From: UBA6100 sp049658145
GTDB lineage: Bacteria > Actinomycetota > Coriobacteriia > Anaerosomatales > Anaerosomataceae
Length of the DNA: 64,000 bases
Direction: 5' to 3'
Assembly: GCA_049658145.1 (NCBI GenBank)
Contig: JBASOJ010000044.1
Coordinates: 1 to 64,000, forward strand
This document shows positions 58,245-64,000 of the stretch, one piece after another; within the stretch, counting starts at the first letter, position 1, and each line of letters begins with the position of its first letter. The translations under genes and the position numbers were made by a program. Under the pieces are notes generated by a model. That model did not search any database and was not told the origin of the DNA. It saw nothing but the letters and a program-made list of their open reading frames with translations.

Positions 58245-58496
58245 TCACGAGCTGTGTGTAGCTGCCACCGGCCGCGACCCATCCTTCCAGGCCATCCGCT
58301 GTGCGAACACGGTCCCGGCCTGTCCGGTCGTCTCGGTGCTCTCCTCCGGCTCCGCGGCATCGGTTGCCGCTCGGTAGTCTTCGACGAGCGACCACAGGAC
58401 TGAGCCGACGACCAACAGGAGGATCCACGGGACGACGATCCGCACGACGCGAACGACCACTGACGTGCCGGATGCGTGTTCATCCATCTGGGCCAT
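58245..58496 (-). CDS. Small single-pass membrane protein, unknown function
   Basis: 83 aa from ATG 58496 (an in-frame ATG three codons later is possible). One strong membrane helix (VVVRVVRIVVPWILLLVVGSV, residues about 14-36) follows a short cytoplasmic start; a Thr/Glu-rich tail ends the protein. No homologues are recognised by eye. Confidence 0.5.
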   Translation of the reverse strand: MAQMDEHASGTSVVVRVVRIVVPWILLLVVGSVLWSLVEDYRAATDAAEPEESTETTGQAGTVFAQRMAWKDGSRPVAATHSS

Positions 58497-58516
58497 GCTC
58501 CGTCTCCCGCTTCGTG

Positions 58517-59059
58517 TCAGATGTAGAGTCCCCCGCCGTACACCGCGGAGTCCGTGAGTCCGTACATCGTCGACGCGCTCGCGATCAGACCGTCGGCCTC
58601 GGCAAGCGACGCGCGCGATGCGTCCAGGTCCATCTCGACGAGCGCGTCCAGGACAGCCTCGCCCGAGAGGTCCCCTACCCTGCCCACCTGCTCGGACAGT
58701 GACGCCGCGGCCGCTCCCAGGCTGTCAGCAAGCGCCCATAGCTTCTTCGGGAGCGCGAGATCGGCGAGTTCGGTAGTCTCGATAGCCATGCGCGCGGCCA
58801 CTTCCCCGAGTGCGCGCCGCTCCTCCGATCCGGTCTCAGAGAAGGCAAGCAGGTCGTCGACCGAGCCCCCGGCAAGTGTCCGCACGGACGCATCGATCAT
58901 CCTGAGCGCCGCTCCGATCGCCTCCCGGCGGCCGAGCAGGCCTACGAGGTAGCGCCGGACCTGCCGCCGCCAGGCGAGCCGCGCGAGCACGATCGTTACT
59001 GCCACCAGGACGACAGCAGCGGCCGCGATGATCGCATACGGTGTCCAGCCTTCCAGCAT
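58517..59059 (-). CDS. Membrane-anchored helical protein, unknown function
   Basis: 180 aa from ATG 59059. One N-terminal helix (residues 8-28), a basic stretch RLAWRRQVRRYL, then a long Ala/Leu/Glu-rich helical domain (about 40-165) ending in VYGGGLYI. The heptad-like pattern suggests a helical bundle or coiled coil. Between paaK and the two small genes above; with 35 nt to paaK it may be in the same transcript. Confidence 0.6.
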   Translation of the reverse strand: MLEGWTPYAIIAAAAVVLVAVTIVLARLAWRRQVRRYLVGLLGRREAIGAALRMIDASVRTLAGGSVDDLLAFSETGSEERRALGEVAARMAIETTELADLALPKKLWALADSLGAAAASLSEQVGRVGDLSGEAVLDALVEMDLDASRASLAEADGLIASASTMYGLTDSAVYGGGLYI

Positions 59060-59094
59060 GCCGTCCTCCTCGCACCTATCCGTCGTGAGCGATC

Positions 59095-60399
59095 CTACTG
59101 TGGCTGGCGGCGATCGATCACGTGCTTCGCCTTGCCCGCCGTGCGTTCAATAGTACCAGGCTCGACGAGCGTGACCTTCGCGTGCAGGCCGACGACGGAA
59201 CTGATGCGCCCGGAAACCGATCGCGTGAAGGCGATCATATCCTTCATGACGTCGGAGAACTCCGCCTCCGAGACCTCGATCTGTACCTCGAGCTGGTCCA
59301 TCGCCCCCACCCGCTCGACGATGATCAGGTAGTGAGGCTCGACTCCCTCGACCTGGAGCAATGCGTCCTCGATCTGACTTGGAAACACGTTGACACCCCG
59401 GATGATGAGCATGTCGTCGGTGCGTGCCCGCACCTTGCGCATGCGCGACAGCGTGCGTCCGCACTCGCAGGGTGTCGAGTCGATCACCGTGAGATCGTGC
59501 GTGCGGTACCGGAGCACGGGGAAGGCCTCCTTCGTAAGCGCAGTTATGATCAGCTCGCCCTCCTCGCCCTCATCTTTCGGCTCCCCGCTCACAGGGTCGA
59601 TGACCTCGAACAGGAAGTGGTCTTCGGCCATATGCAGGCCACGCTGATGCTCGCACTCACCTGAGACACCCGGTCCCATCACCTCGGAGAGACCGTAGTT
59701 GTCTGTCGCAAGGATTCCCAGCCGCCGCTCGATCTCAGCACGCATGCCTTCGCCAGAGGGTTCGCCGCCGAACAGTCCTACGCGCAGCGGGAGCGTGTGC
59801 ATGTCGATGCCCATCTTCTCGGCCACTTCGGCGATGTAGAGCGCGTAGCTGGGCGTGCCCACGATGGCCGTCGTGCCGAAGTCCTGCATCATCATCAGCT
59901 GCCGCTCGGTGTTACCCGAGCCGGCCGGGAACATCGTGGCGCCGATGCGCTCGAGGCCGTAATGCATCCCCCAGCCCCCGGTGAACATCCCGTAGAGGAA
60001 GACCATCTGCACGCGGTCGCGCTCGGTGACGCCGGCGGCAGACCCCACGCGAGCGGTGAGCTCGGTCCAGGTGTTGAGGTCGCCGCGTGTGTAGCCGACC
60101 ACGATCGGCTTGCCCGTGGTTCCCGACGACGAGTGCACGCGGACGACCTGTTCGAGCGGAACCGCGAACATCCCGTAGGGATAGGTGTCACGCAGCGCCG
60201 TCTTGTCGGTCATGGGGAGCAGGCGGACGTCGGCGAGCGAGCGGATGTCCTTCGGCTTCACGCCGCGCTTGTCGAGCTCGTCCCGATAGTAGGCGACTCG
60301 TTCATAGGCCCAGGCGACCGTCGACCGGAGGCGGCGCAACTGCAGAGCCTCGAGGTCCGCACGGCCCATCGTCTCGTATTCGGCATTCCAGATGGGCAT
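59095..60399 (-). CDS. paaK: Phenylacetate-CoA ligase family protein
   Basis: 434 aa from ATG 60399, typical of PaaK. AMP-binding loop SSSGTTGKP, FGGEPSGEG, ATDNYGLSEVMGPGV, LRYRTHDLT and the catalytic C-terminal Lys in GTIERTAGKAKHVIDRR. It activates arylacetates (phenylacetate, indoleacetate) to CoA thioesters during aromatic amino acid fermentation or degradation. Begins 7 nt after livF, suggesting that the ABC transporter imports its substrate or amino-acid precursors. Confidence 0.93.
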   Translation of the reverse strand: MPIWNAEYETMGRADLEALQLRRLRSTVAWAYERVAYYRDELDKRGVKPKDIRSLADVRLLPMTDKTALRDTYPYGMFAVPLEQVVRVHSSSGTTGKPIVVGYTRGDLNTWTELTARVGSAAGVTERDRVQMVFLYGMFTGGWGMHYGLERIGATMFPAGSGNTERQLMMMQDFGTTAIVGTPSYALYIAEVAEKMGIDMHTLPLRVGLFGGEPSGEGMRAEIERRLGILATDNYGLSEVMGPGVSGECEHQRGLHMAEDHFLFEVIDPVSGEPKDEGEEGELIITALTKEAFPVLRYRTHDLTVIDSTPCECGRTLSRMRKVRARTDDMLIIRGVNVFPSQIEDALLQVEGVEPHYLIIVERVGAMDQLEVQIEVSEAEFSDVMKDMIAFTRSVSGRISSVVGLHAKVTLVEPGTIERTAGKAKHVIDRRQPQ

Positions 60400-60406
60400 C
60401 GCCCGC

Positions 60407-61138
60407 TCACTCCTTCGTCTCGTGCCACGCGCCAAGGTAGATGAGGCGCACGTCGTCGTTGCCGAGCAACTCCTCGGCCGGGCCCTCAAGCGCGACCCTG
60501 CCGGTACGGACCACGTACCCCCGGCTCGCGTGGCGCAGAGCCAGCCGTGCGTCCTGCTCCACGAGCACCACCGCCAGGCCGGAGTCTCGGAGCACGTCAA
60601 GGGCCGAGAAGATCTGCGCGATCACCTTCGGCGCCAGCCCCAGTGACGGCTCATCGAGCAGCAGCACGCGTGGTGCGGACATCATCGCGCGTCCGATCGC
60701 GAGCATCTGCTGTTCGCCGCCGGAGAGCGTGCCGGCCGCCTGGAGCCGACGTTCGGCCAGCACCGGGAACAGACCGAAGACCCGCTCGCGATCCGCGGCC
60801 ACCGCTCGCCTCGCCGCCGCCCCGGTGCGCAGGTGGGCGCCCAGGGTCAGGTTCTCGTCCACGCTCATCCCGGCGAACACCATGCGTCCTTCGGGAACGA
60901 GCACGATCCCCTTCGCCACCCGCCGGTGGGCAGGGACGTTCGTAACGTCCTCCCCGTCCACAAGGACCCGTCCGGCACGCACGGGCAGCGCGCCCGCAAT
61001 GGCCTTGAGCAGCGTGGACTTGCCCGCACCATTGGCGCCGACGAGGGTCACCGTCTCCCCTGCCGAAACGGCGAGCGTCACGCCGTCCACCACCGCCGCC
61101 GCACTGTAACCAGCCATCAGACCCTCGACACTAAGCAA
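60407..61138 (-). CDS. livF: Branched-chain amino acid-type ABC transporter ATP-binding protein LivF
   Basis: 243 aa from TTG 61138, overlapping the livG stop by 8 nt. Walker A GANGAGKST, LSGGEQQMLAIGRAMM signature, Walker B VLLLDEPSLGL, and the LivF-specific VPEGRMVFAGMSVDENL. Second ATPase of the HAAT family importer. Substrate here may be aromatic or aliphatic amino acids given the paaK neighbour. Confidence 0.94.
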   Translation of the reverse strand: MLSVEGLMAGYSAAAVVDGVTLAVSAGETVTLVGANGAGKSTLLKAIAGALPVRAGRVLVDGEDVTNVPAHRRVAKGIVLVPEGRMVFAGMSVDENLTLGAHLRTGAAARRAVAADRERVFGLFPVLAERRLQAAGTLSGGEQQMLAIGRAMMSAPRVLLLDEPSLGLAPKVIAQIFSALDVLRDSGLAVVLVEQDARLALRHASRGYVVRTGRVALEGPAEELLGNDDVRLIYLGAWHETKE

Positions 61139-61898
61139 CGCTATCGCCCCCGAGATACGCCTCGATGACCGCAGGGTCCTTCTGGATGAGCCGCGGCGGG
61201 CCCTCGGCGATCTTCACGCCCTCGTTCAGGACCATGACCTCGTCGCTGACGTCCATGACCAGACCCATATCATGCTCCACGATCACGATGGTCACGCCCA
61301 TGTCCCGGATGCGGTACAGCGTCTCGGCAAGCTGCCCGGTCTCGGCGCTGTTGAGCCCGGCAGCCGGTTCGTCGAGAAGCAACAGCCGAGGCCGGGTGGC
61401 CAGGGCCCGGGCGATCTCGAGAAGACGCCGCTGTCCGTGCGGCACGTCACGCGCCGGAACATCGACGAGATGCTCGAGGGAGACCAGACGCAGATGGTGG
61501 CGGGCAAGGTCGCACGCATCCCGCTCCTCGGCGCGTACGCCCGGCAGGTGCAGCGCGGCCCCCAGGAATCCTGTCTTCGTGTGACCATGCGTGCCGACGA
61601 GCACGTTCTCCAGGACCGACATCGCGTCGAAGAGCTGCGTGTTCTGGAAGGTGCGGGCGATGCCGAGGCGGTTCACACGATGGGGGCGCAGACCATTCAC
61701 GCGTGTACCCTCGAACAGGACCTCCCCCGCGTCTGGCGTTTCGAAGCCCGTCAGGCAGTTGAACGCGGTGCTCTTCCCGGCACCGTTCGGGCCGATGATC
61801 GCGTGGATGGTCCCCTCGTAGACGTCGAAGGACACGTTGTTGACGGCGGTCAGACCACCGAACCTGCGAGTGAGCCCGCGGACCGAGAGCATGCTCAT
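61131..61898 (-). CDS. livG: Branched-chain amino acid-type ABC transporter ATP-binding protein LivG
   Basis: 255 aa from ATG 61898, which overlaps the livM stop (ATGA). GPNGAGKST, the LivG marker NGLRPHRVNRLGIARTFQN, VPHGQRRLLEIARAL as the signature loop (P-H-G instead of S-G-G), LLLLDEPAAGLN, and a terminal YLGG. The longer open frame upstream is a shadow. Confidence 0.94.
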   Translation of the reverse strand: MSMLSVRGLTRRFGGLTAVNNVSFDVYEGTIHAIIGPNGAGKSTAFNCLTGFETPDAGEVLFEGTRVNGLRPHRVNRLGIARTFQNTQLFDAMSVLENVLVGTHGHTKTGFLGAALHLPGVRAEERDACDLARHHLRLVSLEHLVDVPARDVPHGQRRLLEIARALATRPRLLLLDEPAAGLNSAETGQLAETLYRIRDMGVTIVIVEHDMGLVMDVSDEVMVLNEGVKIAEGPPRLIQKDPAVIEAYLGGDSVA

Positions 61899-62917
61899 GA
61901 CGCCCCACCCCCGGCGAACCACGCCCCGCGGCGCAGACGTGCGGCCAACTGCCGCCCGAGACCGGCAAGTCCTCCGGGCATGAACACCATCACCAGGATG
62001 AGCACCAGCCCGTGGATGTCGCTCTCCCAATCCTGCAGGAACGCCACCGTCTCTCGCGACAGACCCGGGATGATCGCATCCGCGTACGGAAGCAGGGTCA
62101 GAAGTACCGTGCCGGCCACCGCGCCTGAGAGTGAGCCCATCCCGCCGAGCGCCACCATGGCGACGAGGATGAGCGACAGGTTGAGCGTGAAGGTCGAGGG
62201 CGAAACGAACCCGATGTAGTGCGCGTACAGCACGCCAGCCAGGCCCGCAAGGCCCGCAGAGATGACGAACACCTGTGTCTTGATGCGCACGGTGTCGATG
62301 CCGCAAGCCTGTGCGCCCAACTCCGATCCGTGGATCGCCCGCAACGCGCGCCCCGGGCGCAGACGCACGACGTTCGCCGCCAGAAGCAGAACGAGCGCCG
62401 CAGTCACCCAGACGAGCGCGTACTTGAGCGTCGGCGTGTCGAACGCGAAGCCGCCGAGGGCGGCCGCCGGGATCTCACGCAACCCGTCCGAGCCACCCGT
62501 GAGCGGCTCCGCCTCGGTGAAGAAGAACAGCGCGATCTCCCCGAAGCCGAGGGTGGCCATCGCCAGGTAGTGTCCTTTGAGTCTGAGGCTCGGCAAGGCG
62601 AGTAGTAGTCCGCCTGCGGCGGCGATCAGCACACCGGCGAGGAGGCCGACGACCCAGGGCCACCCGAGCCGCGTAAGGAAACCCGACGTATAGGCGCCCA
62701 GCCCGAAGAAGGCCGCATGGCCGAGCGAGATCTGCCCCGCATAGCCGAACAGAAGCGAGAGACCCGTGACCATGACGAGGTTGATGCCGACGAGCGTGAA
62801 GATGCGCACAAGGTACAGGTCGCCGAGCAACAGCGGAAGCGCCAGCAGCGCCGCGCCGGCGGCCAGGGCCGCGTAGGCCACGATCCGCGAAACCACCGAT
62901 CGAGGGCGCGCCGCCAC
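61895..62917 (-). CDS. livM: Branched-chain amino acid-type ABC transporter permease LivM
   Basis: 340 aa from GTG 62917, overlapping the livH stop. Eight to ten membrane helices; INLVMVTGLSLLFGYAGQISLGHAAFFGLGAYTSG (in parts) and GGMGSLSGAVAGTVLL are LivM signatures. Confidence 0.94.
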   Translation of the reverse strand: MAARPRSVVSRIVAYAALAAGAALLALPLLLGDLYLVRIFTLVGINLVMVTGLSLLFGYAGQISLGHAAFFGLGAYTSGFLTRLGWPWVVGLLAGVLIAAAGGLLLALPSLRLKGHYLAMATLGFGEIALFFFTEAEPLTGGSDGLREIPAAALGGFAFDTPTLKYALVWVTAALVLLLAANVVRLRPGRALRAIHGSELGAQACGIDTVRIKTQVFVISAGLAGLAGVLYAHYIGFVSPSTFTLNLSLILVAMVALGGMGSLSGAVAGTVLLTLLPYADAIIPGLSRETVAFLQDWESDIHGLVLILVMVFMPGGLAGLGRQLAARLRRGAWFAGGGAS

Positions 62918-63795
62918 TACATCTTCTCCTTGCGCGAGCGGACGAAGAGACCCTGCGGGCGGATGAAGAGCACTGCGAGGAGCACGACGATGGCCACGAC
63001 ATCCTTCATCGTGGACGAGAACGGGATGACCGCCTGCTCGATCAGGCCGAGCAGGAGGCCGCCTGCTACGGCAGCGACCGGACTGCCGAGACCGCCGAGG
63101 ATCGCGGCGGCAAAGCCTTTCACCGCTATCCCCGCGCCGATGTCGAACCGCGTCGAGGTCAGGGGCGTCACGGCCACGCCGGCAAGCGCCCCGAGCATCG
63201 CCGCAAGCGCGAAGCTGATCATCACGACACGCCCCGTGTCGATGCCCATCAGCCGGGCAGCTTCGCGGTTCTGCATGCAGGCCCGCATCGCGCGGCCGAG
63301 ACGCGTGCGCGAGTACAGAAGCGTGAGCCCCACGACGGCGATCAGAACGAGCCCCCAGATCCACAGCGTCTGCCGTTCGATGGCCGCGCCCGCCACCGCG
63401 AGCGATGGACCCGGGGTGAACTCGGGCATCGGCAAGGCGTCGCTTCCGAACAGGTGCCGCGCGAGTGAACTCAACACGAGCGAACCACCGACCGTGATGA
63501 TCACGAGCGACATCTGATCGCCGTCGCGGCGTGGCCGGATCGCAAGAACCTCGAAGAGCACGCCTACGCCAGTCACCGCGAGCACGGCGAGAGGAACTGC
63601 GGCCGACAATGGCAACCCGAGGGTCTCGAACGCAAAGACCGCGAACATCCCGCCGAGCATGAAGAACTCGCCCTGGGCGAAGTTGATCACGTTGGTGGCC
63701 GCATAGACGATCGTGAACCCCAACGCCAGCAGGGCGTATATCGAGCCGTTCTTCAGCCCGGCTATGGCGAGCTGCAACAGCTCGGCGTTCTCCAC
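62917..63795 (-). CDS. livH: Branched-chain amino acid-type ABC transporter permease LivH
   Basis: 292 aa from GTG 63795 with GAGG six bases upstream. AGLKNGSIYALLALGFTIVYAA and NVINFAQGEFFMLGGM are typical LivH openings; FAAAILGGLGSPVAAVAGGL is the permease loop. Pairs with LivM. Confidence 0.95.
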   Translation of the reverse strand: MENAELLQLAIAGLKNGSIYALLALGFTIVYAATNVINFAQGEFFMLGGMFAVFAFETLGLPLSAAVPLAVLAVTGVGVLFEVLAIRPRRDGDQMSLVIITVGGSLVLSSLARHLFGSDALPMPEFTPGPSLAVAGAAIERQTLWIWGLVLIAVVGLTLLYSRTRLGRAMRACMQNREAARLMGIDTGRVVMISFALAAMLGALAGVAVTPLTSTRFDIGAGIAVKGFAAAILGGLGSPVAAVAGGLLLGLIEQAVIPFSSTMKDVVAIVVLLAVLFIRPQGLFVRSRKEKM

Positions 63796-63823
63796 ACTCG
63801 GCCTCGAATCGCGTCCGGTCGAC

Positions 63824-64000
63824 CTACTCCGCGAGCACCCATGCACCGTCTTCGATACGGTACATGACGATGTCGTTCTCGGTCATGCCGTTGTGATCGG
63901 TCTCGGAGTATGTGAACACACCACCGATTCCCGCCAGATCCATGGTCTTCTCGATCTCATCGCGCAGGTCCGCGCTCGTGAAGCCCTCGTCGAGCCGCTT
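63824..64000 (-). CDS. livK: Liv-type substrate-binding protein, C-terminal end (cut by window)
   Basis: The last 58 residues, ending VMYRIEDGAWVLAE. GGVFTYSETDHNGM is the typical C-terminal segment of periplasmic/lipoprotein amino-acid binding proteins of the LivK type (G-x-F-x-F-x-x-x-D-H-x-G). The rest, with the signal sequence, lies outside the window. First gene of the transporter-paaK unit seen here. Confidence 0.9.
   Translation of the reverse strand, partial: KRLDEGFTSADLRDEIEKTMDLAGIGGVFTYSETDHNGMTENDIVMYRIEDGAWVLAE

Noticed and set aside
1..64000. CRISPR arrays, tRNA and rRNA genes
   Set aside because: No regularly spaced repeats, tRNA-like cloverleaf arms with a T-loop, or rRNA segments were noticed in intergenic regions; a covariance search would be needed to exclude small RNAs.

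Overview
The window is GC-rich chromosomal DNA, most likely from a single-membraned, anaerobic or facultative member of the Actinomycetota near Coriobacteriia/OPB41. This placement is an inference. It rests on Bacillus/actinobacterial-type SOS boxes (CGAAC-N4-GTTCG), RNase J together with RNase Y, SpoVS, a DapL-type lysine route, a complex I lacking NuoEFG, many membrane-anchored multiheme cytochromes, and a gene order in the right half that closely follows the Bacillus subtilis dapA-rnj-ftsK-pgsA-cinA-recA-rny-spoVS-miaB block. No rRNA, tRNA or CRISPR array was found.

Layout. (1) 1-4.1 kb is an accessory edge: a MazEF-type pair, a VanW-domain protein, a HigBA pair, a broken NYN nuclease gene, an SDR gene with its middle deleted, and an intact SDR. 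(2) 4.4-5.7 kb (minus) is a divergent Fic-fold protein whose active-site motif is eroded. (3) 6.1-17.2 kb is a tightly overlapping complex I operon, nuoABCDH-[NuoI]-JKLMN. Its nuoI gene is unusual: a whole GltD-type FAD/NAD(P) oxidoreductase sits between the N-terminal helix of NuoI and its 2x[4Fe-4S] domain, while nuoE, nuoF and nuoG are missing. (4) 17.2-18.0 kb holds a terminator and a decayed IS1634-type transposase. (5) 18.1-21.2 kb (minus) is a small membrane protein and an OmpR/PhoR-type two-component system. (6) 21.4-27.9 kb, divergent from it, encodes a tetraheme cytochrome, a Tat-exported four-cluster ferredoxin, an NrfD-type quinone-interacting membrane protein and four more multiheme cytochromes, about 45 heme sites in all. 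(7) 28.1-52.1 kb is the conserved housekeeping block: lysine and cell-wall synthesis, RNA decay, DNA translocation, tRNA and S12 modification, recA/recX, RNase Y, a GHKL ATPase, spoVS, a MEMO-AMMECR1 fusion and hflX. (8) 52.1-54.6 kb holds lexA divergent from a YneA-like SOS gene, then nrdR, a glutaredoxin-like gene and dut. (9) 54.9-57.5 kb encodes purine and uracil permeases. (10) 57.9-59.1 kb (minus) has three small unknown genes. (11) 59.1-64.0 kb (minus) is paaK with a branched-chain-amino-acid-type ABC transporter (livFGMH and the end of livK).

How the parts may work together (inference): complex I feeds the quinone pool using electrons collected by the flavoprotein built into NuoI. The NrfD/ferredoxin pair exchanges electrons between quinone and the anchored multiheme cytochromes, which could pass them to an external acceptor. 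The divergent two-component system is placed to control the cytochromes through tandem repeats in the shared promoter region. SOS control is visible at recA and at lexA/yneA, where LexA boxes lie between the -35 and -10 elements.
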